Assembly (NCBI RefSeq): GCF_021233055.1
Contig: NZ_CP089538.1
Location: 1,035,501-1,099,500 of the forward strand
Direction: 5' to 3'
Source of the DNA: Spirosoma oryzicola
Lineage (GTDB): Bacteria > Bacteroidota > Bacteroidia > Cytophagales > Spirosomataceae
Length of the DNA stretch: 64,000 nucleotides
Under the pieces are notes generated by a model, which saw only the letters and a list, made by a program, of their open reading frames with translations, made no database searches and was not told the DNA's origin. Shown piece after piece: positions 18,111 to 28,100 of this stretch (position 1 is the first letter of the stretch; the number at the start of each line of letters is the position of its first letter). The translations under genes and the position numbers were made by a program.

Positions 18111-18958
18111 GTATAGTGGGAATAGGGTTGCTAGGCGGGTCGTTCGCGCTGGCAATTCGTGAGAAATATCCGAAAATGCGCTTTATCGGCGTCGATGCGT
18201 CGGTTGTGAATGGTCAGCTGGCGTTGGCTAAAGGCATTGTTGATGAGGTGTTGCCACTGGCCGAAGCGGTAGCGCAAAGTACGCTGGTTGTCATGGCTAC
18301 GCCGGTCAATGTTATTATTGATCTGTTGCCGGTTGTGCTTGAGCATTTGCCGCCGGGGGCTACCGTAATCGATCTGGGATCAACAAAAGGGCTGATCTGT
18401 AGCATTGCCGATGCGCACCCCAAGCGGGCGCAGTTCGTCGCCGTTCACCCGATGGCCGGAACCGAAAATTCGGGACCCGGCGCGGCTTTCAAAGAGTTGC
18501 TGCCCGGTAAGAACCTGATTGTCTGCGATCGGGAGAAAAGCAATCCAGAAAGCCTGACGCTCACCGAAAGCCTGTTCCGGGATATTGGCATGAAGTTGTT
18601 TTACATGACTCCGAAAGAGCATGACCTGCATCTTGCCTACGTATCGCACCTGAGTCACATCAGCGCATTTGCCCTCGGGTTGACGGTGCTGGAAAAAGAA
18701 AAAGACGAGCAGGCCATTTTCGACATGGCGAGTACCGGCTTTAGCTCGACGGTGCGACTGGCCAAAAGCTCTCCGCAGATGTGGGCACCCATTTTTGACC
18801 AGAATCGGGCGAATGTTTCGGATGCGCTGACGGCTTATATCGAATTTCTGCAACGTTTCAAAGAAGTTATCGACAACCAGGATTTGACGACCTCCTTCGA
18901 GTTTATGCAGCGAGCCAACGTCATTCGGCGCGTACTGGACGGTATTGAAAAACGGTAA
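18101..18958 (+). CDS. tyrA: Prephenate dehydrogenase
   Basis: A 285-residue TyrA-type enzyme that oxidatively decarboxylates prephenate to 4-hydroxyphenylpyruvate with NAD(P)+. The N-terminal Rossmann motif is VGIGLLGGSFALAIREK. VIDLGSTKG and the catalytic-region HPMAGTENSGPGAA follow, then the helical dimerisation half (AYVSHLSHISAFALG). The ATG at 18101 lies inside the end of the upstream aminotransferase gene. No ACT or chorismate mutase domain is attached. Confidence 0.95.
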   Translation: MVVSIVGIGLLGGSFALAIREKYPKMRFIGVDASVVNGQLALAKGIVDEVLPLAEAVAQSTLVVMATPVNVIIDLLPVVLEHLPPGATVIDLGSTKGLICSIADAHPKRAQFVAVHPMAGTENSGPGAAFKELLPGKNLIVCDREKSNPESLTLTESLFRDIGMKLFYMTPKEHDLHLAYVSHLSHISAFALGLTVLEKEKDEQAIFDMASTGFSSTVRLAKSSPQMWAPIFDQNRANVSDALTAYIEFLQRFKEVIDNQDLTTSFEFMQRANVIRRVLDGIEKR

Positions 18959-19103
18959 TAATTTTATTGCCGACAGACACTTAGACGGAGTTATCTAAAA
19001 ACTTGACAGCACGGGTTATACAAAAAACGTTTCTGTTGGTTTATGAAGAGAATACAGGACAGTCATACTTGTCCCGTTTCTGACTAACCAACTATAAATA
19101 GTT

Positions 19104-19967
19104 ATGCAATCAACAGAAACACCAGCAGTGCAGGCTGGCACAATTACAATTGGCGGTGATCTGACCGTAAATCGGATGGCTTTTGGGGCAATGCGCTTGA
19201 CGGGTGACGGTATCTGGGGACCACCGAAAGATCACGACGAGTGCATTCGCGTGCTGAAACGTACGGTCGAACTCGGAATTAATTTTATTGATACCGCTGA
19301 CAGCTACGGTCCCTACGTGTCCGAAGAACTCATTGCCGAAGCGTTACATCCGTACAAAGAAGGTCTGGTAATCGCAACAAAAGGGGCACTACTTCGTACG
19401 GGTCCAAACCAGTGGCCGGTAGATGGGAGCCGTAAACACCTGGAAGAAGCTCTTGATGGTAGCCTGAAACGACTGAAAGTAGAGCAAATTGACTTGTATC
19501 AATTGCACCGATTTGACCCCCAGGTGCCTTCTGAGGAGTTTTTAGGCTTTCTGAAAGAAGCTCAGCAACAGGGAAAAATCAAGCACATCGGTTTGTCGGA
19601 GGTAGATATCGAGCAAATCGAGGAAGCCAAGCAATATTTCGAGGTTGTGTCTGTCCAGAACATGTATAATTTCGGTGAGCAGCGATGGAATAACGTCCTG
19701 AAATACTGTGAGCAAAATAACATCGCGTTTATCCCGTGGTATCCGTTGAACGCCGGTAACGTATCTGCTCAGCAGGCGATCAAAAAAGTAGCCGAGCGTC
19801 ACAACGCAACGGATTATCAAATTGCGTTGGCCTGGTTGCTGGCTGCATCGCCGGTTATGCTGCCGATCGCTGGAACGTCGTCGGTCAAACACCTGGAAGA
19901 AAACGTGCAGGCCGCAACCATCAAGTTGACGGACGAAGATTTTCAAGATATGCCGCTTCCTCAGTAA
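19104..19967 (+). CDS. Aldo/keto reductase
   Basis: A 287-residue TIM-barrel NADPH oxidoreductase. The active-site tyrosine motif is NFIDTADSYGPYVSEELI; VIATKGA carries the conserved lysine strand; LYQLHRFDPQVP holds the active-site histidine; MLPIAGTSSVKHLEENV is the NADP-binding end. It fits the group of bacterial aldo/keto reductases related to YdbC and oxidoreductase IolS. The physiological carbonyl substrate is unknown. It stands alone, 145 bases after tyrA. Confidence 0.93.
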   Translation: MQSTETPAVQAGTITIGGDLTVNRMAFGAMRLTGDGIWGPPKDHDECIRVLKRTVELGINFIDTADSYGPYVSEELIAEALHPYKEGLVIATKGALLRTGPNQWPVDGSRKHLEEALDGSLKRLKVEQIDLYQLHRFDPQVPSEEFLGFLKEAQQQGKIKHIGLSEVDIEQIEEAKQYFEVVSVQNMYNFGEQRWNNVLKYCEQNNIAFIPWYPLNAGNVSAQQAIKKVAERHNATDYQIALAWLLAASPVMLPIAGTSSVKHLEENVQAATIKLTDEDFQDMPLPQ

Positions 19968-20054
19968 GGTACTTCCATTCGGCTTATGAACGGTTATAAG
20001 TGCATAAGTCGAATGGAGCATCGCTATTCATCACAAATCAAGCGCTAAACGATC

Positions 20055-20399
20055 ATGGCTATACCAACCAATCAGGATACCCAGCAATTGCTGGTTTCAA
20101 CGCTACAGCGGTTACAGCAGGGAGCCGAGCATATAAGTCCGGTCGATGAGTTAATTAGTCAATGGAGTGATGCCCTGGGAGAAGGTAATCTAACGCTCGA
20201 AAACGTCGCTGATGAGCTGTTCGCGCTGAAGCAGGCACTCGCCGAAGGAAAAGCGGCTAAAATTGCCGGATCGTTGCACACGCTTAGCAAACTGACCAAG
20301 CAAGCGGCCAGCGAATCGTCGGAGGTGGGTTTGGTTGGGCAATTGCTGCAACTAGCCGAAGTTCTTGATGGTTTATCTGCCCGAGTCGCTCAGTCGTGA
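20055..20399 (+). CDS. Hypothetical small helical protein
   Basis: A 114-residue soluble protein predicted to be almost entirely helical and rich in Ala, Leu, Gln and Glu, with no signal peptide or cysteine. Heptad-like Leu/Ala spacing (residues 10-30 and 65-110) suggests a small helical bundle. No family was recognised. It lies 87 bases after the aldo/keto reductase gene on the same strand and ends at a strong terminator, so the two may share a transcript. Confidence 0.7.
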   Translation: MAIPTNQDTQQLLVSTLQRLQQGAEHISPVDELISQWSDALGEGNLTLENVADELFALKQALAEGKAAKIAGSLHTLSKLTKQAASESSEVGLVGQLLQLAEVLDGLSARVAQS

Positions 20400-20420
20400 T
20401 TGTATCGCTGATAAACGAGC

Positions 20421-20460
20421 AACAAAAAATGGAATGTCGAACGACATTCCATTTTTTGTT
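20421..20460. terminator. Perfect bidirectional terminator hairpin
   Basis: A 19-base perfect stem with an AA loop: AACAAAAAATGGAATGTCG pairs with its complement at 20442-20460. The flanking A and T runs make it work in both directions, between the convergent genes at 20055-20399 and 20476-20931. Confidence 0.9.
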
Positions 20461-20475
20461 TAAGCATGTATAATC

Positions 20476-20931
20476 TTATGCTGCCTGATGCAAAGCTTTG
20501 ATCTTTTCGTGAGCGCCTTTTAGCTCGCTCAACTGCTTCTGTAGATCTTCTTTGATGTATGCGGGGATGTTGTCCTTCTCAATAGCATCCTGATAGGCTT
20601 CCACCGCTGCGTTCTCACCGAATTCTACGGAACTCAGGATGGTATCCCGGTTTTTGCCCGTAACAGCCGATTTAATGTCGATCCATGCCCGGTGCAATTT
20701 GCTCGACAGATCTGTCGAACCTGCGTCAGCAACAGCCGTACCATCGATCCGAACGATGTGCTCAGCTAATTGGCTGCGGAATTGTTCGCTCTGGATGATC
20801 ATGTGGCGGAACAGATCGTTCAGTTGAGCATCTTCGCTGTCTTTGATAGATTCTTCGTAGCCGTGAATGCGGTCATTGTTGATTTTGACCAGATCGTTGA
20901 GGTCATCAACGATTTCTTTGTTATCAATCAT
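20476..20931 (-). CDS. PA2169-type four-helix-bundle protein (DUF2383)
   Basis: A 151-residue ferritin-like helical protein. It opens MIDNKEIVDDLNDLVKINND and has the acidic and histidine-containing helices typical of the PA2169/DUF2383 family (GYEESIKDSED, QSEQFRSQLAEH, ENAAVEAYQDAIEKDNIP). Members are often stress-induced, and metal binding in a ferritin-like bundle is suspected. The function is not settled. It lies on the same strand as murA but behind murA's terminator, so it probably has its own promoter. Confidence 0.85.
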   Translation of the reverse strand: MIDNKEIVDDLNDLVKINNDRIHGYEESIKDSEDAQLNDLFRHMIIQSEQFRSQLAEHIVRIDGTAVADAGSTDLSSKLHRAWIDIKSAVTGKNRDTILSSVEFGENAAVEAYQDAIEKDNIPAYIKEDLQKQLSELKGAHEKIKALHQAA

Positions 20932-21011
20932 GACAATTTTGCTTTGATAGTTAATGAATTCAAAGTCAATAACCCTTCGATTGATTAATTGTTTGTGATG
21001 TAACGACCTGA

Positions 21012-21049
21012 CAATAAAAAAGAGACTACTAAGAGCCTCTTTTTTATTG
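21012..21049 (-). terminator. Terminator downstream of murA
   Basis: CAATAAAAAAGAG (21012-21024) pairs perfectly with 21037-21049 around a 12-base loop. It lies 21 bases past the murA stop and has A/T runs in the stem. Confidence 0.75.
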
Positions 21050-21069
21050 CTGTTGCAGGAAGACTGTGA

Positions 21070-22377
21070 TTACAACCGGATAATCTCAGCGCCGATAGCG
21101 TTCAGACGGGTATCGATGTGTTGGTAACCCCGATCAATCTGCTCGATGTTGTCAATGATACTGGTGCCCTGCGCCGATAAAGCCGCGATCAGTAAAGCAA
21201 CGCCCGCCCGAATATCGGGAGACGACATGCGAATACCTTTTAGGGGAATCTGACGGTTCAGCCCAACAACGGTTGCCCGGTGCGGATCGCAGAGGATGAT
21301 CTGCGCGCCCATGTCGATGAGCTTGTCCACGAAGAACAACCGGCTTTCAAACATCTTCTGGTGAATGAGTAGCGTTCCCTGGGCCTGAACCGCCGTAACG
21401 AGTACAATGCTCAGCAGATCGGGGGTAAAACCAGGCCAGGGCGAATCGGCAACGGTCATCATGCCGCCATCAAGGAAGGATTCGATTTGATAACGGTCCT
21501 GCGCCGGAATGAAGATATCGTCGCCCCGGTACTCGATCTGAATGCCTAACCGACGGAACTGGTCGGGGATGATACCCAGCTCGGGAATCCGGCAGTTCTT
21601 GATGGTGATTTCTGATTGGGTCATAGCCGCCAGGCCAATGAACGAGCCAATCTCGATCATATCGGGAAGCATGGTGTGCTCGGTCCCGTGGAGTTCCGAT
21701 ACGCCTTCGATGGTGAGCAGGTTAGAACCGACGCCCGAAATTTTGGCCCCCATCGAATTAAGCATTTTGCTCAACTGCTGAAGATAGGGTTCGCAGGCTG
21801 CATTGTAGATAGTCGTTGTGCCTTCGGCCATAACAGCGGCCATCAGAACGTTGGCCGTACCTGTTACCGAAGCTTCGTCGAGCAGCATGTATGTACCCCG
21901 CAGATTGCTGGCATCCACCTGATAATAGCCGCCATCGTTAGCATCGTAGTTGAACTGAGCTCCTAGTTTTTCGAAGCCCAGGAAGTGCGTATCCAACCGA
22001 CGACGCCCGATCTTATCGCCACCGGGCCGCGGAATCCGGCCTTTTTTGAAACGGGCGAGCATGGGACCGAGCAACATGACCGAACCCCGGAGAGCTGCGG
22101 CCTTGCGCTTGTACGTGTCGCTTTCGAGATAATCGAGGTTAACATCCGATGCAACGAAGCGGTACGAATTTTCGCCGATTTTGGTTACCCAAACGCCGAG
22201 GTCGCCCAGCAGATCGATGAGTTGATTGACATCCCGGATTGTTGGAATGTTATGAATCGTGACGGGTTCTTTGGTTAACAGAACAGCGCACAGGATTTGG
22301 AGGGCTTCGTTTTTTGCCCCCTGAGGAATCAGTTCACCTTTGAGCTTGCGCCCACCCGTAATTTGAAATGAAGCCAT
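21070..22377 (-). CDS. murA: MurA, UDP-GlcNAc enolpyruvyl transferase with Asp at the usual Cys site
   Basis: A 435-residue enzyme for the first committed step of peptidoglycan synthesis, transferring enolpyruvate from PEP to UDP-GlcNAc in the cytoplasm. It has the KNEALQILCAVLLT opening, and the active-site loop reads RPGGDKIGRRRLDTH. In E. coli the same place is PGGCTIGARPVDLH with Cys115. Here the residue is Asp121. MurA enzymes with Asp at this site are known in other bacteria and resist fosfomycin, which alkylates the Cys. The ATG at 22377 (MASFQITGGRKLKGEL) is preferred to a longer frame from 22440. The DUF4290 gene is directly upstream on the same strand. Confidence 0.97.
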   Translation of the reverse strand: MASFQITGGRKLKGELIPQGAKNEALQILCAVLLTKEPVTIHNIPTIRDVNQLIDLLGDLGVWVTKIGENSYRFVASDVNLDYLESDTYKRKAAALRGSVMLLGPMLARFKKGRIPRPGGDKIGRRRLDTHFLGFEKLGAQFNYDANDGGYYQVDASNLRGTYMLLDEASVTGTANVLMAAVMAEGTTTIYNAACEPYLQQLSKMLNSMGAKISGVGSNLLTIEGVSELHGTEHTMLPDMIEIGSFIGLAAMTQSEITIKNCRIPELGIIPDQFRRLGIQIEYRGDDIFIPAQDRYQIESFLDGGMMTVADSPWPGFTPDLLSIVLVTAVQAQGTLLIHQKMFESRLFFVDKLIDMGAQIILCDPHRATVVGLNRQIPLKGIRMSSPDIRAGVALLIAALSAQGTSIIDNIEQIDRGYQHIDTRLNAIGAEIIRL

Positions 22378-22469
22378 TGCTAGTATAATGAATGATGAAA
22401 TAACAAACGATGAATGATCAATGCTTTCGGAAAAGGACATTCATCATTCACCGCCCGTTACTGTCGATA

Positions 22470-23294
22470 CTACCGTCTCCGGCGGTCGTTATTGCGATTA
22501 TTGTTTGGTCGGCCTCCCTGGTTTGGCCCGTCGTTGCGGAAGTTGCGCTGATTACCGCCCTCGTTGCGGTTGTTGGGACGCCCTTGTGGGTTGTCGCCCC
22601 GGTTGTTCCGATTGCCCGGTCCGTCGTTGCGGAAATTGCGCTGGTTGTTGTCGTTCCGGTTATTAGACCGGCCCTGGGCGTTATCGTTCCGGTTGTTCCG
22701 GGCCTGATTGCCGCCGTAATTTCCACCGACGCGTTGTGGTTGATTTTGGTCACCGGTGCGTTCGCGCGGAGTCGCGTCTACCAGACCCTGTTCCCGAATC
22801 AGTTTGATATCGTCGCTCAACTTCCCGTTTGACAGTTCGATCAGACTTTGGTAGATCGTTTCGTCTTCGACGGCCTCCTTGTTCCAGGCCTGATAAAAAG
22901 TCCGCATGAGCCGCATCAGGTATGATACGAACGCGCGCTTTTCTTCAGGGTCTTCTACCGAAATTGCTTTCGCTATCAGTAAATCAACGTTTCGGCCGAA
23001 GTGTTTAAATTTCAGATGGTGCGTATTATAAGGAACGGGCTGCGGTTTCTTGCCCAGTGCTTCTTCCGACGGTGGTGGATATGGACTATCTACATCCAGC
23101 GTAAAGTTCGATATGATGTACAGGTCATCCCACAATTTGTTGTAGTAGTCCTGCCCATCTTTCATGTTGGGGTGAATTTGACGCATCAACTCAACCAGAA
23201 TATGCGCGTAGCGGGTGCGCTTTTCCCGGTCTTCGATGTTGACCATGTTGTCAACCAGTTTTTGGATACTGCTGCCGTATTCTTTCAAGGGCAT
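22470..23294 (-). CDS. DUF4290 protein with Arg/Asn/Gly-rich repeat tail
   Basis: A 274-residue cytoplasmic protein. Residues 1-170 form the DUF4290 domain (MPLKEYGSSIQKLVDNMVNI, then RYAHILVELMRQIHP), a Bacteroidota family usually found beside murA as here. The tail (about 180-274) is disordered, rich in Arg, Asn, Gly and Asp, with near-repeats of NQRNFRNDGP and GRPNNRN, and ends in RRRR. Tails of this composition often bind RNA or phase-separate, but that is inference. The start is set by ATG 23294 just below a -7 box. Function is unknown. Confidence 0.9.
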   Translation of the reverse strand: MPLKEYGSSIQKLVDNMVNIEDREKRTRYAHILVELMRQIHPNMKDGQDYYNKLWDDLYIISNFTLDVDSPYPPPSEEALGKKPQPVPYNTHHLKFKHFGRNVDLLIAKAISVEDPEEKRAFVSYLMRLMRTFYQAWNKEAVEDETIYQSLIELSNGKLSDDIKLIREQGLVDATPRERTGDQNQPQRVGGNYGGNQARNNRNDNAQGRSNNRNDNNQRNFRNDGPGNRNNRGDNPQGRPNNRNEGGNQRNFRNDGPNQGGRPNNNRNNDRRRR

Positions 23295-23316
23295 TGACTG
23301 ATTTATGAAAAGAAAA

Positions 23317-23324
23317 CAAAAGTA
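23317..23324 (-). promoter_or_regulatory. -7 box TACTTTTG for the DUF4290-murA unit
   Basis: Reading the minus strand, TACTTTTG matches TAnnTTTG exactly and lies 22 bases upstream of the DUF4290 ATG. A TTGC lies about 20 bases further upstream as a possible -33 element. Confidence 0.6.
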
Positions 23325-23488
23325 CAAAGAATGCCGCAAGGGGCAAGGGACAGCCAGCACCTAGTCGGTGATAGATGCGTTCATTGACTGATCTGCAAGT
23401 AACCGCACTCGTATAAGCAGAATAGTCAATATCGTTACTTATTTAACAACAGAGCCTTTAGCAACCGAACAGGATGGGCGGAAAGCCC

Positions 23489-23496
23489 TATCTTTG
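23489..23496 (+). promoter_or_regulatory. -7 box TATCTTTG for the MATE exporter gene
   Basis: An exact TAnnTTTG match, 38 bases upstream of the ATG at 23534. Confidence 0.55.
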
Positions 23497-23533
23497 CCGG
23501 CCATAGTCAAATTCCGGCCTAAGGCTGTTTACC

Positions 23534-24919
23534 ATGTCATTAATTCGCACCTACCGACCTGAGCTTACCGATACATTCCGATTGAGCGTGCCTATTATCA
23601 TTGCTCAGCTGGGCGTTGTGTTGATGGGTGTTACAGATAACCTGTTTGTCGGGCGATTGTTAGGAGCCGTTCCGCTGGGAGCCGCTGGTTTGGCCAATTC
23701 GCTGTCTTTCCTGATGTCGAGCATTGGTGTGGGCGGACTAAGTGTTGTCGCTGCGTTGGTGTCAAAAGCGCACAGCCAGCAGGACGCAGCCGCCATTAAT
23801 CGGTTGTTTCGGGGTGGATTACGCGTATCGCTGCTTTTCAGCGTAGTATTCGGCGGTTTGTCGGTATTGCTGGCGTTTAATTTTAGCTTGTTTGGACAGA
23901 CTGCGGAAATAACCAAGCTCGCCCGCGATTTTATGCTGATCGTCAGTGTATCGCTGTTGCCCTTGCTGGTTTTTGTCGCCACTCGACAATTGGCGGATGG
24001 CCTACGCTACCCACGGATCGCCATGGCAATCACCATGTCGGCGCTGGCGCTGAATGCCTTTTTCAATTATGTACTGATCAAGGGAGTCGGGCCATTTCCC
24101 GAATTAGGATTAATGGGGTCGGCAACGGCTACGTTGCTTTCCCGGCTGTTTATGGCGGTGGCCATGTTGGCTTATGTGTACCGATCAGCACGATTTAAAC
24201 CGTATCTGCAACAAGCGTTTCGAAAGCTACCTATCAATGAGGAAGTTAATACGATTCTGAAGCTCGGTGTTCCCGGTGGATTAACGTTCTTTTTCGAGGT
24301 CGCCACGTTTTCATTGGCTGTTGTGATTGTTGGCTGGCTGGGTGAGGATCGACTGGCCGCTCACCAGATTGCTATAAACATGGTGTCGGTGACGTATATG
24401 ATGGCAACCGGTATTTCGTCGGCTGCGGCTATCCGGGTGGGGGCCGCTGTTGGCTCGGGTAATCGCGAGGGTGTGTTTCGGGCGGGTATAGCGGCTTTTA
24501 TGCTGTCGGTAAGCTTTATGAGCCTGGCCGCTGTCTTATACCTGACAGCCAACGAATGGTTGGTATCACTTTACATCCGCGATAATCCTGCTGTTATGCG
24601 CATCGCTGCTTCCTTGGTCATTGTGGGTGGATTCTTTCAGCTTTCCGATGGGGTTCAGGTTGTAGCGTTGGGATGTCTGCGGGGCTTATCCGATGTCAAT
24701 GTACCCACCATCATTACGTTGTTTTCGTACTGGGTCGTCGCGCTGCCGTTGAGCTATGTGCTTGCTTTTTCGTTTCGCATGGATGCCATTGGCGTGTGGA
24801 TCGGTCTACTGATGGGGTTGAGCATAGCCGCTGTTTTGCTTACGATCCGTTTCTTTCGGCGCATCCGTCGCTTTGATCTTAACGGAATTGATCTACAGCC
24901 GAGTTCAGGTAGCCATTGA
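23534..24919 (+). CDS. MATE-family efflux transporter
   Basis: A 461-residue inner-membrane protein with about 12 helices in two related halves, both with the MATE pattern. The first half has IIIAQLGVVLMGVTDNLFVG; the second has LGVPGGLTFFFEVATFSLAV followed by LAAHQIAINMVSVTYM. MATE proteins export cationic drugs or metabolites using Na+ or H+. The substrate is unknown. It is a stand-alone gene with its own -7 box. Confidence 0.94.
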   Translation: MSLIRTYRPELTDTFRLSVPIIIAQLGVVLMGVTDNLFVGRLLGAVPLGAAGLANSLSFLMSSIGVGGLSVVAALVSKAHSQQDAAAINRLFRGGLRVSLLFSVVFGGLSVLLAFNFSLFGQTAEITKLARDFMLIVSVSLLPLLVFVATRQLADGLRYPRIAMAITMSALALNAFFNYVLIKGVGPFPELGLMGSATATLLSRLFMAVAMLAYVYRSARFKPYLQQAFRKLPINEEVNTILKLGVPGGLTFFFEVATFSLAVVIVGWLGEDRLAAHQIAINMVSVTYMMATGISSAAAIRVGAAVGSGNREGVFRAGIAAFMLSVSFMSLAAVLYLTANEWLVSLYIRDNPAVMRIAASLVIVGGFFQLSDGVQVVALGCLRGLSDVNVPTIITLFSYWVVALPLSYVLAFSFRMDAIGVWIGLLMGLSIAAVLLTIRFFRRIRRFDLNGIDLQPSSGSH

Positions 24920-25195
24920 TGAGCGAACATATCTAGCTATCTGCTAGATTTATACCACTTTAGCCTTATGTCTCTTAAATGTATAGACTATACTAGGCAA
25001 ATTAAACAGTGGCTAAAGGAAGATAATATAGGATAAAATATTGGATGTATAATTTAAGGATAAGAAGATAATCGGAAAATAACAGGATGTCGGTATCATT
25101 GTGTAGCGCCAGACCTGGTAAACGTGTCTTTGTCGAGATAATGACTCGTTTGCACAGATCGTGGATCTATTCTTTTACCAATAAACCCCGATTGT
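24920..25195. other. AT-rich intergenic region before susC
   Basis: This stretch of 276 bases holds no open frame with coding character. TTTG at 25149-25152 with TATTCTTT from 25168 is a weak promoter candidate for the susC gene, at shorter spacing than usual. No anti-sigma or hybrid sensor gene precedes the SusC/SusD pair. Confidence 0.5.
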
Positions 25196-28100
25196 ATGTC
25201 TGTTTATCTACTTAACCATGCCCGAAAAAAGCTTCGGCACTGGTGGTTGTTCACCCTCTTGCTGCTGATCTCCTCGGTCGGCTACGCGCAGACAAGTATT
25301 ACCGGAACCGTTACCGACGCGGGTACGGGTGAAGCACTGGCTGGAACAACAGTCCAGGTTAAAGGAACGAACGTCGGTGCGACCAGCGACGCCAAGGGAC
25401 AGTATCAGATTTCGCTGCCTGCTAACGGACGGATACTTGTTTTTTCGTTTATTGGCTACCAGCCCACGGAAGTTACGGTTGGTAATCAAAGTGTTGTCAA
25501 CGTTAAGCTGACGAACTCAGATAATGCGCTGGGTGAAGTCGTTGTGGTCGGGTATGGCGTGCAGAATCGCCGGGATATTACCACCTCGATCGGATCAGTG
25601 CGGTCGAAGGATCTGGCCAATCAGCCTGTGGCCAGCTTCGATCAGGCACTGGCGGCTAAGATTGCCGGGGTGCAGGTAACGCAAACGTCGGGGGCTCCGG
25701 GGGCGGCTTTGTCGGTTCGGGTGCGCGGTACCGGCTCAATCAGTGCGGGTAACGATCCACTCTACGTCATCGACGGTATTCCGCTTTCGCGCGACACCAA
25801 ATACGCGACCGGGAGCACCAACACACAGTTTCCCGACAATCCGATCAACGTACTCAGTACGATCAATACCGACGATATCGAGTCGATTGAAGTGTTGAAA
25901 GATGCGTCGGCGGCTGCCATTTACGGTTCACGCGGCTCGAACGGGGTGGTCTTGCTGACGACCAAGCGCGGAAAAGAAGGAAAAACAGTCGTTAGCTACG
26001 ATGGCTACGCGGGTGTTCAGCAGGTGTCGAAGAAGATCGATATGGTCAACGCCTATGAATATGCCCAGCTTAGCTACGAAGCTAAAAATAACGCGTATCT
26101 GGACCGCAACCCGAACGGTAAAGCGACCGATGCCAATGACGTTCGCAGTCGGGGGGTTGGTGCGCCAAGTACGCTTATCCAGCCCGAAATTGTGCCGTAC
26201 CTGTCGGGTCAGTCCGGTTTGACAAATACCGATTGGCAGGATGCAATTTTCCGGTCGGCGGCCATTCAGAATCATACACTGTCTATCTCGGGCGGAAAAG
26301 ATAACGTTCGTTTTTACGTATCGGGCAACTACCTGAACCAGCGGGGCGTCGTAATCAATTCTGGCTACAAACGCTATAGCGCGCGGGCTAACGTCGAAGT
26401 GAAAAGCGGTCGGTTAACGGCTGGTATCAACCTGAACCCAACTTACGGGTACCACGATCTGGTCAAAGCCGAAGGGCCTTATCTGGGCGAAGGAATCATT
26501 GGATTGGCCTTGCAAATGCCGCCGATCTTTCCGGTTTACAATACCGACGGATCGTATAACTGGGGTGGCAACGCCTGGGGCTACGGGGCTACGTCCATCC
26601 TGAACCCGGTGGCTATTACCAATGAAGTACGGGACAAAATGAGCCAGATTCGGTTGCTGGGTAACGTGTACGCGCAGTATAACTTCACCAAAGATTTGTC
26701 GTACCGGCTTAGTCTGGGTACCGACATCAACAGTTTCCAGCGCGATTATTACCGACCCTCGATCCTCGAAGTGCGCGACCGGAAGGGAGCATCGGTACCG
26801 ACGGGTTTTTCACGGGCGCAGAATTTTGTGGACTGGCTGGTTGAAAACACGGTTAACTACAACCATGCATTCGGCGCGCATAACGTATCGGCGCTGGTCG
26901 GTTTTACGTCGCAGAAAGATCGTCGGGTTGCGAATGAACTTACAGCTACCAACTTCCCGAATGATCTGGTAACGACGCTCAACGCTGGGCAAGTTTCGTC
27001 GGGTAGCTCGGATATTCAGGAGTGGTCGTTGCTGTCGTATTTAGGTCGGGTTCAGTACGATTACAACGGTAAATACCTGCTGTCGGGCGCCGTTCGGGCG
27101 GATGGGTCGTCGCGGTTTGGTCGTGATAACCGGTGGGGTTATTTCCCCTCGGTATCGGCTGGCTGGAATATTTCGCAGGAGCCGTTCCTCAAATCAGCTA
27201 CCTGGATGAGTGATCTGAAAGTACGCGCCAGCTACGGTCTGACCGGTAATTTTCAGATTCCAAACTACGGTTCAATCAGTCTGCTGAGCTACCAAAACTA
27301 CATTTTGGGACCTGAAACGATTGTGAGCGGTCTGGCACCGAGCAACTCGGCCAACGACAAGCTGAAGTGGGAAAAAACGGCGATGCTTGACATTGGTTTC
27401 GACGTTAGTTTCTTCCGCAATAAACTGAACCTTACCGTCGATTACTACAACGCCAACACCTCCGATCTGCTGCTAAACGTGCCTGTTCCGCGTGCATCCG
27501 GCTTCAGCACGGAGTTGCAGAATATCGGTAAGGTGAACAACAAAGGAATCGAGTTTACGCTGGGAACGCGCCAGACATTCGGGCGTTTACGCTGGGATGC
27601 CAGTGCGAACATTGCGTCCAACAAAAACAAAGTCGTCGCCCTCGGACCGTCGGGTGATCCGATCATTGTGGCGGGTGGTGTGGCCGGAGCGCAGTTCATT
27701 ACGCAGATCGGTCGTCCTATCGGCGAGTACTACACCATGATCTACGACGGTGTATTCAAAAATCAGGCAGAGGTCGATGCTTACCCGCATACGTCTACGA
27801 CCCGCCCCGGCGACTTCAAATTTATCGACAATAACAAAGACGGTAAAATCGATTTCAGCAGCGACCGGGCGGTTACGGGTAGTTATTTTCCAAAGTATAC
27901 GTTTGGGTTCAACACCAATCTGGCGTACGGTGGATTCGATCTGGGCGTTGCTGTACAAGGTGTTCAGGGCCACAAAATTCTGAATCTGCTGCGTCGCTAC
28001 GTTTATAATATGGAAGGAAACGGTAATCTGTTCAAAGGTGCGTTGAACCGCTGGCAGTCGGCCGAAAATCCGGGCAACGGACTGGTTAACCGGGCCAATC

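Noticed and set aside
19067..19084. GGACA...TGTCC inverted pair before the aldo/keto reductase gene
   Set aside because: The arms are in the opposite order and further apart than in the TGTCC-N4-GGACA sites, and no sigma-54-like element follows.
22410..22832. Hydrophobic plus-strand frame opposite the DUF4290 tail
   Set aside because: The Val/Pro/Ile pattern is the complement of the Arg/Asn/Gly-coding repeats and is an artefact of that composition.
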